Below, in pieces: positions 9,113 through 17,858 of a DNA stretch of 64,000 nt. The notes under the pieces were generated by a model. That model saw only the letters and a list, made by a program, of their open reading frames with translations, searched no databases and was not told where the DNA came from. A program made the translations under genes and the position numbers. Positions within the stretch are counted from its first letter, which is position 1. Each line of letters starts with the position of its first letter. The stretch is from assembly GCA_021414065.1 (NCBI GenBank), contig JAIOPE010000124.1:23021-87020 (forward strand), in the 5' to 3' direction. This stretch comes from Planctomycetota bacterium (GTDB lineage Bacteria; Planctomycetota; JAJSAM01; JAJVHW01).

Positions 9113-10216
9113 CTACTTCCGGGTCGTGAACCGCAGGGTGCGCGTGAAGCCCTTGTGCGGCTTCCCGTCCACCTCGACCCAGCCTCGGATGACGAGGTCC
9201 GGGCGGACGGCCGAGCGCGGCTCGAGGTCGAAGTCGCGGCCCTCGGCCCACTCGAGACGACGGTCGTCGAGGCCGCCGAACCAGCGCTCGGGACGGTCGG
9301 TCGCCGCGTCGCCCGACGACACGTCCAGCGGGATCCAGCCGATCCCGGGGGCGAAGAACTGGGGCCAGCAGCGGTAGCCCGGGTCGTGGTCCTTGCCCTC
9401 GTTCTCGGGCTTCAGGCGACTCCCGAACATCAGGCGGCACGGAATGCCGCGGGCCCGGGCGAGGGCGATGAACAGCGCGTGCTGGTCCGTGCAGCAGTCG
9501 CCGAGGCCGGCCATGCACTCCTGCGCGTCGCCGAGGCACTTGCCCTTCGGGGTCGGCCCGAACTTCGAGTAGTGGTCGCTCTTCAGGATCACGTAGTTGA
9601 AGATCGCCTTCGCCTGCACGACCGGGTTCGTCTCGGCGCCGCAGACTTCATCCGCGGCCTTCTGCAATTCCGGCGTGACCGACATACGCATCTCGTCGCG
9701 GCGCAGTTCCTTCGCGAACGTGGCGCGCTCAGCGTCGTCGAGGGCCCGCGTCTTCGACGGGTCCGCGAGCCCGGCGACCTCCCGGCGGCGGAGCGAGAAC
9801 TCGGTCACGAGCTTCAGCGGCGCGTCTTTCGACGCGGGGGCCTCGGCGTAGACCCACGAGCGGCCGTAGCCCGGATCGCGCGTGATCCGCCATCCCGAGG
9901 GGGCCGCTGCGTTGGTCGCCGGTCCCGACGACACCTTGAAGTCGAGCACCTTCTGCTCGGGTCGGTCCTCGGGCATCCAGAACCACACCCGCACGTTCTT
10001 CGCGCCTTCGGGCAGGTCCTTCACCTCGAACGTGTGCACCACGTCGTAGACGGTTTCCGACAGCTTCGGAGCAACGTCCGCGGCCTTCGCGGAATCGGCG
10101 CCGTCCGCCGCGAGCACCGACGGTCCCCCCTTCCCTAGCGACCCAGGCGCGAGCGACAGGCCGACCGCGAGCGCGACACCGACCGTCGCGCCCGACACGA
10201 AACGAATCCAACGCAT
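9113..10216 (-). CDS. Secreted transglutaminase-like protein
   Basis: This 367-residue protein has a signal peptide, and the ATG is supported by GGAGGA a few bases upstream; the frame runs further 5' but lacks a start that fits. The N-terminal part is a beta-domain (residues 50-160). The C-terminal transglutaminase-like (papain-fold) domain has the Cys of GDCCTDQHALFIAL (Cys241 or Cys242), a His in KDHDPGYRCWPQF and an Asp in WIPLDVS, so the triad is complete. Members hydrolyse or cross-link peptides in the periplasm. It follows the DUF58/VWA cluster by 122 bases; transglutaminase, DUF58 and MoxR genes often travel together. Confidence 0.85.
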   Translation of the reverse strand: MRWIRFVSGATVGVALAVGLSLAPGSLGKGGPSVLAADGADSAKAADVAPKLSETVYDVVHTFEVKDLPEGAKNVRVWFWMPEDRPEQKVLDFKVSSGPATNAAAPSGWRITRDPGYGRSWVYAEAPASKDAPLKLVTEFSLRRREVAGLADPSKTRALDDAERATFAKELRRDEMRMSVTPELQKAADEVCGAETNPVVQAKAIFNYVILKSDHYSKFGPTPKGKCLGDAQECMAGLGDCCTDQHALFIALARARGIPCRLMFGSRLKPENEGKDHDPGYRCWPQFFAPGIGWIPLDVSSGDAATDRPERWFGGLDDRRLEWAEGRDFDLEPRSAVRPDLVIRGWVEVDGKPHKGFTRTLRFTTRK

Positions 10217-10294
10217 CAGAAATCCTCCGGAGCGGAGCGCGAGACGATCCGTCGCAGCCCGCCCGACGAAGATGCGGCCTGCGGCGAAGTGCAA

Positions 10295-10318
10295 CGGCGG
10301 TCTCAAAAAAGTCCGCCG
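10295..10318 (-). terminator. Hairpin with T-rich loop after the VWA gene
   Basis: On the minus strand CGGCGG and CCGCCG arms enclose a 12-base loop containing the only T6 run nearby, 21 bases after the VWA gene stop. It could end the cluster transcript before the transglutaminase gene, but the T run is in the loop, not after the stem. Confidence 0.3.
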
Positions 10319-10338
10319 GCCAGGCTCGAAGTCCCCGG

Positions 10339-12360
10339 TCAGACGCCCGTCGGAGCAGTCGTCCGCTGTCGGCCCGTGTTCATCGCGAGAGTCCCGAGGA
10401 CCAGCGCCGCAACACCCGCGAGCGCACACGCTGCCGCCCAGCCCGCGCGTCGGCTGGCGGTGCCGCCGCGGTCCGGGAGAGCGGCGACGACGTCTGCGAC
10501 GTCCGGCGCGCGCGGCACGTCCGGGACGAGGTGGAAGCCATCGGCGGGGAACCAGTTCACCGCGGTGGCCGGGTCCCCGGGCAGTCCACGGACACGGAGC
10601 AGTCGCGCCGACGCTGCGGCGACTCGGAGCGCCGTCGAAGCAACGCCGACTGGCGTGGCTGGGGGCTCGAAGTCGAGGCCGCCCGGCCCGAGCGGCGCAG
10701 GGAACGGCGCGACCTCGACGAGCGCGCCGTCACGCACGATCACCGGCTGCGGCGGACGCGCGCCGGGCCCAACGAACCAGAGGCGCTCGACCGCAGGCAC
10801 CGGTTCCGCGGTCGCCATCGGCCCCCCGGCGCGGACGGACGGCGGCAGCAGCGGCGGGCGCGCGAGCCAGCGGAGCGCGTTGCGAACGATGAGAGGGAAG
10901 GCGGGCTCGAGGGGAAGCGTGGTCGCGTCGGGACGGAACCCGAAACGCAGCCGCCGCACGCCACCGCCCTCCGAGGCGACCGCAACCGGCCCCTCCGCGC
11001 ACTCGATGAGCACGCGGTCGGACGGCCCCACGTCGAGCACGCTCGCGCGGTCGATGCGGAGCGGCGCGAGATCCACGCCGTCGAGAACAGCGTGGCGGCC
11101 TGTCCCCCACACCAGCGGACGATCGATCGGCCCGGAGCCGGAACGCCCCGCGGCACCGAAGAGCAGCGTCGGGCGGTCGCGCGGCGCCGCGGGCGGGAGG
11201 CGGTCTTCTGCGACGATCACGTCGGCGTCGGCGAACGCGGAAGCGGGCGCGTCGGGCCCCGTGAGAACGGCGCGCTCCGCGTCCACGCGGTCGGGCATCG
11301 CGCGCAGCGTGGCGACGAGGAACGGCGACGGCACGAGCGACGGAGCCGCGAGCGCGATGACGAGCCGCTTCGGAGCCGCGAGGAGCATCACCGCGACGTC
11401 GTCCTCCGGGAAGTCGTCCGTCGGCTCGAGACGCAGCACGAGCGGACCGCCCGCGGTCACGGAGTCGAGCGGCAACACCGCGTCCACCGACCCCGATTCG
11501 GGAACGTCCACGTCGGCGCGAGCGACCTCGGCCGTCGGCGACCGCAGCACCAGCGTGCGACGGCCGCCGCCTCCGTCGGTCCGAGCGACGCGCGCTCGCA
11601 GGCGGAGTTCGCTTCCGGACGTCCGCCCCGTTCCGACCACATCCACGTCGGCGGCGACGATGCCCGCGTTGCGCGCCTGCGGCGCCCCCGCCGCACCGAC
11701 ACGCCAGGTCGGCGGCAACTCACCCCACGCGGCCAGGTCGTGCGCCCCCACCGCGTCGGTCAGAACGACGACGTCCGCCGCGTCGTCGCGTCCGAGCGAG
11801 AGTCTCACGAGATCGAGCGTGCGACGGAGGCCGCACGTCTCCAGTGTGGGCGCGAGTCTCGAGATGGCGACGCGCGCTGCGGCCGCGTCGGTCGTCGGTT
11901 CGACGACCACCCGAGGGCGTGCCGTGGCCTCCCACACGACGAGTTCGTCCTTCGGTCCCAGCTTGCCGACGGCCGCGAGCGCCGCGGCGCGGGCCGCTTC
12001 GAATCGCGTACTCGGAAAGGCGTCCGGCGGTGAGCCCGCGGGACGCGGGACGAGCGCGTTCATGGAGGCCGACGCGTCCACGACGATCGCGAGGCGGCGC
12101 GCCTGCGGGGCACTGCCGCCCGTGACCGGCCCGGCCAGCGCCGCGGTGAACGCGACGAGTGCGGCGAGCAGACACGCCAGTTGCGATGCATCCTCGACAC
12201 GCCGGAAGCCGCGGCGCCCGACACCCGCGGGGACGAGATCCCGCCAGAGCGAGAGCGACGGCACCTCGGCGTCGCGCCGCTTGCGGAACCGCAGGTGCAG
12301 CACGACGATCGGGACGGCGAGCGCCAGCAGCGCCCACGCCTGCGGACGGTCGAACGTCAC
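10339..12360 (-). CDS. BatA-type protein with von Willebrand A domain
   Basis: This 673-residue membrane protein starts at GTG 12360, fixed by a GTGA overlap with the DUF58 gene. Residues 1-75 are the BatA N-terminal domain with two membrane segments (QAWALLALAVPIVVLHL, then CLLAALVAFTAAL). The VWA domain follows, with the metal-site motif DASAS near residue 92. The long middle part is beta-rich, and a last membrane helix sits near residue 650 (WAAACALAGVAALVLG). Such proteins work with MoxR ATPases and DUF58 proteins in envelope or complex maturation. The length is greater than classical BatA because of the C-terminal domain, a form also seen in planctomycete-type genomes. Confidence 0.85.
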   Translation of the reverse strand: MTFDRPQAWALLALAVPIVVLHLRFRKRRDAEVPSLSLWRDLVPAGVGRRGFRRVEDASQLACLLAALVAFTAALAGPVTGGSAPQARRLAIVVDASASMNALVPRPAGSPPDAFPSTRFEAARAAALAAVGKLGPKDELVVWEATARPRVVVEPTTDAAAARVAISRLAPTLETCGLRRTLDLVRLSLGRDDAADVVVLTDAVGAHDLAAWGELPPTWRVGAAGAPQARNAGIVAADVDVVGTGRTSGSELRLRARVARTDGGGGRRTLVLRSPTAEVARADVDVPESGSVDAVLPLDSVTAGGPLVLRLEPTDDFPEDDVAVMLLAAPKRLVIALAAPSLVPSPFLVATLRAMPDRVDAERAVLTGPDAPASAFADADVIVAEDRLPPAAPRDRPTLLFGAAGRSGSGPIDRPLVWGTGRHAVLDGVDLAPLRIDRASVLDVGPSDRVLIECAEGPVAVASEGGGVRRLRFGFRPDATTLPLEPAFPLIVRNALRWLARPPLLPPSVRAGGPMATAEPVPAVERLWFVGPGARPPQPVIVRDGALVEVAPFPAPLGPGGLDFEPPATPVGVASTALRVAAASARLLRVRGLPGDPATAVNWFPADGFHLVPDVPRAPDVADVVAALPDRGGTASRRAGWAAACALAGVAALVLGTLAMNTGRQRTTAPTGV

Positions 12361-13241
12361 CGCAGCACGCCGTGCCGCAGGAGCAGGCGGAGCAACTCGC
12401 CCTCCGACGCCCGCGTCGTCTCGACGAGAACGCGTGCGACACCACGCCCCCGCAGCCACGAGTCCACCTCGCGCAGGTGGTGCTCGAACCGCTCCTCGTA
12501 GGCGGCGAGCGCGGCGTCGTCGAGGTCGATCTCGACAGTCTCGCCCGTCTCGGCGTCGCGGAGACGCAACGGGCCGGCGAACTCGGGACGACGCTCCTCC
12601 GGGCCGACGACGTGGATCGCGAAGACCTCCACCCCGCGGTGCAGGAGGAAGTCCACGGCGCGACGCCACTCGGCGGGGTCGCCGAGGAAGTCGGTGACCA
12701 GCACCGCCGCCCCGCGGCGCCGGAGTTCCGGAAACGCCTCGCGAAGCGCGTCGCCGAGCGGCCGACGGGCGCCCGGTTCGACGTTGCCCAGCGTTTCGAG
12801 CAGGCCGCGCGTGGCGCGGCGCCCAACGTACTCGCGGGGACCCGCCGAGCCTTCCGGCGCAGGCAGCGCCTGGAGCCGAACGCCGTCGCCGCGGGCGAGC
12901 GCCGCCGCGGCGATCATGGCGGCGGCGCGGCAACCCGCTTCGAGCTTCGACCCGCGGCCGCTGCCGAGGCTCGCCGTGCGGTCGATGAGCAGGTGGACGT
13001 CGAGGCTCTCCTCGAGCTCGAACACCTTCACCTGCAACGTGCGCAAGCGGCCCCACGCGCTCCAGTCGATGTACCGCGGGTCGTCGCCCGGGGCGTACGC
13101 GCGGTGGTCGTGGAACACGGCGCCCGACCCGGCAACGCCCGCCGCGCGGTCGCCGGCAGCACGACCGCCGCGAGCCCGGCGCGTTCCGACGTCGAGTCGC
13201 GCGAGGCGCTCCAGGATGCGTGGAGACAGCAGTGCCGTCAC
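12357..13241 (-). CDS. DUF58 domain protein (MoxR-associated)
   Basis: This 294-residue protein starts at GTG 13241, set by a GTGA overlap with the upstream gene. The DUF58 signature YAPGDDPRYIDWSAWGR is complete near residues 51-67. A degenerate VWA-like fold follows (LLIDRTASLG and later VLVTDFLGD). DUF58 proteins are cytoplasmic partners of MoxR AAA+ ATPases and VWA membrane proteins, thought to act in metal insertion or assembly of envelope complexes. It is coupled to the BatA-like gene downstream. No MoxR gene is found next to it. Confidence 0.9.
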   Translation of the reverse strand: MTALLSPRILERLARLDVGTRRARGGRAAGDRAAGVAGSGAVFHDHRAYAPGDDPRYIDWSAWGRLRTLQVKVFELEESLDVHLLIDRTASLGSGRGSKLEAGCRAAAMIAAAALARGDGVRLQALPAPEGSAGPREYVGRRATRGLLETLGNVEPGARRPLGDALREAFPELRRRGAAVLVTDFLGDPAEWRRAVDFLLHRGVEVFAIHVVGPEERRPEFAGPLRLRDAETGETVEIDLDDAALAAYEERFEHHLREVDSWLRGRGVARVLVETTRASEGELLRLLLRHGVLR

Positions 13242-14821
13242 CGAAGCCTCCGCATCAGTTCGTCGAAGTAGCGCCGCACGAGGTCGCGGTCCTCGCGGCG
13301 GACGCCCGCGCGGTCCACGTCGGACTCCGCGCGCTTGACGGCGTCCGGCAGGACGTCGGCCAGGTCGGCCTCGCGCGGCGGCGTCGCATCGGGGCGAACG
13401 TCCGGACCGCCCCCGGGGACCAGCACGACGGTCGGCCCGCGCTTCGTGTCCTCCGGACCTTCGCGGAAGAGCGGCAGCACCGCTTGCGGGTCGAACTTCG
13501 GCTGGATGTCGGGCACCGGCGGCCGGCCCTGCGGCGCGCGCGGCGCAGGGGGATCGCTGGCGACGGGCGGAGGCGGTGACGGTTGCGGTGACGGCGGCGG
13601 TTGCTGCGGCGGGTCCGGTGCGTCGGGGGGTTGCGGCGGCGGCTTCTGTCCCCCACCTCCTCCGCCGTCGTTCTGGTCGTCGCTCTCGATGCGGAACTTC
13701 GCCGGCTCGGAGTCGTACGTCGTGCCGTCGGCGCGGTCGCGAAGCCGCGCACGCACAGTGTGTTCGCCGGGCTTCAGCGCGTCCGCGAACGCTCGGAGAC
13801 GGCGCAGGTCCTGGATCTCCCCGACGCCGAGGGGCGCCGACGGACCGACACGGAACGCAACGGACGTCTGCGTCTCCTTCCCATCGACCTCGAGCGAGAG
13901 CGCGAGCTCGCGGTCCGCCGGGAGTTCGCGCGTCGGCTTCGCGGAGACGACGACGAGCACCGGCGCGCCGTCGCGGAAGGTCTCTCGCGCTGGGCGCACC
14001 TTCGCCTGGACGTCGGGCTCCGACTTGTCGGGCGGCGGGTCGTTCGGCACAGGAGGCGGAACCGGCGGCGGCTCCGGACGCGCATCGGGCTTCGGCGCGT
14101 CGGCCGGAGTTGGCGTGGGCGCGTCGAGGTCGCCGTTCCCGTCCGTCGCGCCGCGGGGCGCAGGAATCGGGCGGTCCACCGACGGGTTCTCCTGCGCGAC
14201 GACTCCGACGTCTCGCGGGCCGCGCGCGACGAACGCGAAGGGCCATCGCAAGAGGCGCAGCAGGTCCACGACGACGAGCGCGAGGAGGAGTATCCACAGG
14301 ATGATTGCCACGCGGGCGCCGCCTCGCGCGAGTCGGTTACGCAGAGGTTCGGTGAGTGCGAGCGCGTCGATCCGCGGCCGCGCAGCGTCGAGCGCCGGCA
14401 CCGCTTGCGCCAGCACGAACGCGCCGAGCGGCGACGTCACGCGCCCCCGCGACACGGCGAGCGCCGTCGCCACGGTGTCGGGCAGTCCGAGCCGCTCGTC
14501 CAACTCTCGCGAGAGGCGCTCCTCGTCGGACGCGCGCACCGCGGCGGCGACCGTCACGACGAGCACCGCCACGCCCACCGCGAACGCGCCGACGAACACG
14601 TCGATGATCGAGTAGGGCGGTTCGCGGAGCGCGCCGATGATCAGGTGTCCCAGTTCCAACGCCACGCCGGCGACCGCCGACAACGTGAACGCGCCCAGGG
14701 CACCCGCCGAGAGGATCAGCGTTCGCCGACGCGAGGCCGCGCGGGACAGCACGGCGTCGAGGGCCGGGCACGGGAGCGCCGCGGATCGAGCGGGAGCAGA
14801 CGGTGAAGGCGCGGTCGGCAC
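13238..14821 (-). CDS. Proline-rich membrane protein of the DUF58/VWA cluster
   Basis: This 527-residue protein has two membrane segments near residues 37-60 and 72-94, then a stretch ERLSRELDERLGLPDTVATAL, a pattern seen in DUF4175-like planctomycete proteins. A further membrane helix lies at about 170-190. The periplasmic part holds two Pro-rich linkers around a beta-domain of roughly residues 260-390. The function is unknown. The position as first gene of the cluster and the single-pass/periplasmic build suggest a structural partner of the VWA protein. The GTG start is supported by a TATCCT hexamer 9 bases upstream and no Shine-Dalgarno sequence. Confidence 0.75.
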   Translation of the reverse strand: MPTAPSPSAPARSAALPCPALDAVLSRAASRRRTLILSAGALGAFTLSAVAGVALELGHLIIGALREPPYSIIDVFVGAFAVGVAVLVVTVAAAVRASDEERLSRELDERLGLPDTVATALAVSRGRVTSPLGAFVLAQAVPALDAARPRIDALALTEPLRNRLARGGARVAIILWILLLALVVVDLLRLLRWPFAFVARGPRDVGVVAQENPSVDRPIPAPRGATDGNGDLDAPTPTPADAPKPDARPEPPPVPPPVPNDPPPDKSEPDVQAKVRPARETFRDGAPVLVVVSAKPTRELPADRELALSLEVDGKETQTSVAFRVGPSAPLGVGEIQDLRRLRAFADALKPGEHTVRARLRDRADGTTYDSEPAKFRIESDDQNDGGGGGGQKPPPQPPDAPDPPQQPPPSPQPSPPPPVASDPPAPRAPQGRPPVPDIQPKFDPQAVLPLFREGPEDTKRGPTVVLVPGGGPDVRPDATPPREADLADVLPDAVKRAESDVDRAGVRREDRDLVRRYFDELMRRLR

Positions 14822-14830
14822 GGACCGCCG

Positions 14831-14836
14831 AGGATA
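14831..14836 (-). promoter_or_regulatory. -10-like hexamer, leaderless start of the DUF58/VWA cluster
   Basis: TATCCT on the minus strand lies 9 bases before GTG 14821, where no ribosome site is present. No clear -35 box is seen. Confidence 0.4.
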
Positions 14837-14856
14837 CGGTGCCGCGCTGCCGTGCT

Positions 14857-15810
14857 TCAGCTACCCAGGGCGGCGGCAACACGGCGCTTCACGGCGCGGG
14901 CACCCTCGACGAGCGGCGTCGGCACGTAGGTCCAGCGTCGCAAGGCAATCGCTTCGTCACGGGTCTCCAGTCGCGAAACCGCCTTCGTGAACGCCGCGCG
15001 CGCGCCGACTCGGTCGCCCGTGTGGAGCAGGTGCTTCCCGAGCCCGACGGACACCCGGTTGCGCGCGAAGTCGAGCGCGTCGAGCACCTCGGGGTCGTCG
15101 GCGTGCTCGCGTTCGACGCGGGCGTGGACCCGCTCGATCCCGACGTGCCATCCCGGGAAGTCGGAGACGAAGAACCCGGCCTCGTGCAATCGGTAGAGCG
15201 CGATCGGGTCGTCGATGTACGCCGCGCCGTACCGCGCGGAGATCCGCAGCCAGAAGTCGTAGTCCTCGCCGCCGCGGCGGAGCGTCTCGTCGAATCCGCC
15301 GAGCGCGTCGTATGCGGTTCGCCGGACGAGCCCGGTCAGCACCGGCACCACGTTCCCCTCGCGGAGAATCTGCGCGGTGAGCCGCCGGGCCGCCGCTGCG
15401 TTGACCGGCGGACGCCCGATGACGAGGCGCCAGGTCGGGTCCTCGTCGCCCACGGCGAGCGCGCGGCCGTACGACCAGCCGGCGTCGGGATCGGCATCGA
15501 GCGCGGCGACCTGCACGCGCGACTTGTGCGGAAGCCATTGGTCGTCGGCGTCGAGATAGGCGATGAACTCGCCGGTCGATGCTCGGGAGCCGGTGTTGCG
15601 CGCGGCCGGGAGCCCACGGTTCTCCTGGCGGACGACCTTCACGCGGTCACCGAACTCCCGCAGCGCCGACGCCGGGTCGTCCCGCGAGCCATCGTCGCAG
15701 ACGACCACCTCGACCGCGTCGCCCTCTTGCGCCAGCACGCTCCGCACTGCACGGGCGACGAATCCCGCCATCTGGTAGCACGGAATCACGGCAGAGACGC
15801 GGTGCGCCAT
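14857..15810 (-). CDS. Family 2 glycosyltransferase
   Basis: This 317-residue protein has a GT-A fold of GT2. It opens with VSAVIPCYQM, has VVVCDDGS for nucleotide-sugar binding and YLDADDQW as the metal-binding DxD-type motif, and GGEDYDFWLRI as the acceptor/catalytic ED motif. The C-terminal part (240-317) is helical and lacks a membrane anchor. It likely adds a sugar to a surface glycan or lipid-linked precursor; donor and acceptor are unknown. It diverges from the pseudouridine synthase gene with 45 bases between the starts. Confidence 0.92.
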   Translation of the reverse strand: MAHRVSAVIPCYQMAGFVARAVRSVLAQEGDAVEVVVCDDGSRDDPASALREFGDRVKVVRQENRGLPAARNTGSRASTGEFIAYLDADDQWLPHKSRVQVAALDADPDAGWSYGRALAVGDEDPTWRLVIGRPPVNAAAARRLTAQILREGNVVPVLTGLVRRTAYDALGGFDETLRRGGEDYDFWLRISARYGAAYIDDPIALYRLHEAGFFVSDFPGWHVGIERVHARVEREHADDPEVLDALDFARNRVSVGLGKHLLHTGDRVGARAAFTKAVSRLETRDEAIALRRWTYVPTPLVEGARAVKRRVAAALGS

Positions 15811-15843
15811 CGAGGTCCTATCGGCAGGACGGGGGTTGCCACT

Positions 15844-15849
15844 TATCGT
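15844..15849 (+). promoter_or_regulatory. -10-like hexamer, leaderless start of the pseudouridine synthase gene
   Basis: TATCGT lies 6 bases before ATG 15856, which has no ribosome site. A GTCCT/AGGAC inverted repeat lies upstream at about 15816-15831 in the same 45-base divergent gap. Confidence 0.35.
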
Positions 15850-15855
15850 GCCGAC

Positions 15856-16737
15856 ATGGCACGCAAGTCAGCGATCGAGGCGTACGAGGAGCATGGGCGG
15901 TCGGACGACGACGAGTTCGGCGAGTTCGAACCCGACGTCGCGGCGCCGCGGCGGCCGGCGGAGGTCGAGATCCTGCTCGACGACCCGCGGTTCGTGGTCG
16001 TTGCGAAGCCGGCGGGCATACCGACGATCCCGGAACGCTTCCGGAAGGACGCGCCGACGATCGTGGACGCCGTCGAACGCCTGCTGCGCCGCCGCGACCC
16101 GGCCGCGCCGCGGCCGCTCGTCTGCCACCGTCTCGACAAAGACACCTCGGGCGTGCTGATCCTCGCGAAGGACCAGGAAGCCGCGACGGACCTCATGGGA
16201 CAGTTCGAAGCGCGCGAAGTCGCGAAGTCGTACGTCGCGCTCACGATGGGCGCCCCGCAACCGCCGGCCGGCTCGGTCGAGTTCCGCATCGACGACGACC
16301 CGCGGCGCAAGGGCGCGATGGTGCTCGTGTCGAAGGGCGGCCGCGACTGCTCGTCGGAGTACGAAACGCTGGAGGTGTGGCGCGGGATCTCGCTCGTCCG
16401 CGTCCGCCCGAAGACCGGCCGCACGCACCAGGTGCGCCTGACGCTCCAGCACCTCGGAACGCCGTGCGCGATCGACGCGCTCTACGGGTCGGCCGAACCG
16501 CTGAAGCTGTCGGCGTGGAAGACCGGGTATCGCCTCGCGAAGCGCACGGTCGAGTCGCCGCTCATCGATCGTCTCACGCTCCACGCCGAGTCGATCGAGT
16601 TCCGGCGCCCCGGGTCCGTGGAAGATAACGCGGCCGCCGACACGTCGGCCCGCGTCCGCGTCGAGGCCCCGCTCCCCCGCGACATGGCGACGACGATCCG
16701 GCAGTTGCGCCGCTGGGGCGCCCCGGGGACGCTCTGA
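15856..16737 (+). CDS. RluA-family RNA pseudouridine synthase
   Basis: This 293-residue enzyme isomerises uridine in rRNA or tRNA. The catalytic motif HRLDKDTSG places the nucleophile at Asp94. The fold follows with VAKPAGIPTIP at 50-59 and the conserved RTHQVRLTLQH. No S4 RNA-binding domain is present, so it resembles the short RluA/TruC-like group; the target uridine is not deducible. The frame is open far upstream, but the true start is the ATG after the divergent gap. The PIG-L gene follows after 2 bases, which suggests one transcript. Confidence 0.93.
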   Translation: MARKSAIEAYEEHGRSDDDEFGEFEPDVAAPRRPAEVEILLDDPRFVVVAKPAGIPTIPERFRKDAPTIVDAVERLLRRRDPAAPRPLVCHRLDKDTSGVLILAKDQEAATDLMGQFEAREVAKSYVALTMGAPQPPAGSVEFRIDDDPRRKGAMVLVSKGGRDCSSEYETLEVWRGISLVRVRPKTGRTHQVRLTLQHLGTPCAIDALYGSAEPLKLSAWKTGYRLAKRTVESPLIDRLTLHAESIEFRRPGSVEDNAAADTSARVRVEAPLPRDMATTIRQLRRWGAPGTL

Positions 16738-16739
16738 CG

Positions 16740-17735
16740 ATGCGGCCGTTCGTCGCCCTCCCGGCGCTCGTCCTTGCCGCGTGCGCGGGGGTGCGCAGCG
16801 TTGCACCGATGGACGTCCCGCCGGAGCGCGTCCCGGTCTCGCACGTCGCCGACGGCGCACGGCCCCGCGTCCTGTGCGTCGTGGCCCACCCGGACGACGA
16901 AATCGCCTTCGCGGGAACGCTCTACAAGACCGCCACGGCACTCGGCGGCGCGTGCGACCTCTTCACCATCACGAACGGAGAGGGCGGCTTCAAGTATGCG
17001 ACGCTGGCGGAGACCATCTACGGGAAGGCGCTGACCGACGAGACGGTCGGCCGACGCGAACTCCCCGAGATCCGCAAACGCGAACTCGCCGCGGGCTGCC
17101 GCTGGCTCGGCGTGCGCGACGTGTGGTTCCTCCGAGAGAAGGACCATCGGTACACGCAGGACGTCAACGAAGTGCTGGGCCCGGAGGCTGTCGCCTGGAA
17201 CGTCGAACGCGTGCGGACGCAACTCCGCGTCGCCCTCGGCCGCGGCTACGACTTCGTGCTCGTCCACCTGCCCACCGCCGACACCCACGCCCATCACAAG
17301 GCCGCAACGATCGTGGCTCTGGAGACAGTCGCGGAGATCGCTCCCGACCGGCGGCCGGTCGTGCTGGGGGCGCGCGTCGTGAGCGACGGAGACGCCGCGC
17401 CGCCGATCCCGTCAGGCCTGGCCGGGTGGCCGTGCTCCACGCCCGACGCGCGCGACGGCCCGTTCGTCTTCGACCGGCGCGCGAAGTTCGGCCACCAGGG
17501 CAAGCTCGACTACCGGGTGGTCGTCAACTGGGCCGTCGCGGAGCACAAGTCGCAGGGCACGATGCAACTCGCGATGAACCGGGGCGACCGCGAGGAGTAC
17601 TTCGTCTTCGACGCAACTCGCACCGCCGGCGACACCGACCGCGCGGCGGCGTGGTTCGCGGACCTCGCGAGGCCGCAGTTCGCGGTCCGCGAGTACGGGG
17701 AGTCGGCGGGGACGAACGCGGCGTCCGCCAAGTGA
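16740..17735 (+). CDS. PIG-L family deacetylase lipoprotein
   Basis: This 331-residue protein has a lipoprotein signal ending in VLAAC (Cys15). The zinc-binding deacetylase motif AHPDDE (His50, Asp52, Asp53) lies near the start of the LmbE/PIG-L domain, and the third ligand is in THAHHKAA. The family removes N-acetyl groups from GlcNAc-containing substrates such as GlcNAc-PI or bacillithiol/mycothiol precursors. The lipid anchor puts this member outside the cytoplasm, so a glycan substrate is more likely than a thiol precursor. Confidence 0.9.
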   Translation: MRPFVALPALVLAACAGVRSVAPMDVPPERVPVSHVADGARPRVLCVVAHPDDEIAFAGTLYKTATALGGACDLFTITNGEGGFKYATLAETIYGKALTDETVGRRELPEIRKRELAAGCRWLGVRDVWFLREKDHRYTQDVNEVLGPEAVAWNVERVRTQLRVALGRGYDFVLVHLPTADTHAHHKAATIVALETVAEIAPDRRPVVLGARVVSDGDAAPPIPSGLAGWPCSTPDARDGPFVFDRRAKFGHQGKLDYRVVVNWAVAEHKSQGTMQLAMNRGDREEYFVFDATRTAGDTDRAAAWFADLARPQFAVREYGESAGTNAASAK

Positions 17736-17858
17736 CGCGGCGGGCGCGCGGCGAGACTCCCGTCACCCTGTTCCGCGGTCGCCCGTGCTAGGTTCCAGCG
17801 GCGACGGCGAGTCCGTCGTCCCCCCGTCTGCGTCGAACGCGACGCAAGGAGCCCGAGG

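Noticed and set aside
14803..15855. Long plus-strand open frame upstream of the pseudouridine synthase gene
   Set aside because: It is a GC-driven shadow of the GT2 gene on the minus strand; Arg-rich and with no start signal. The true start is ATG 15856.
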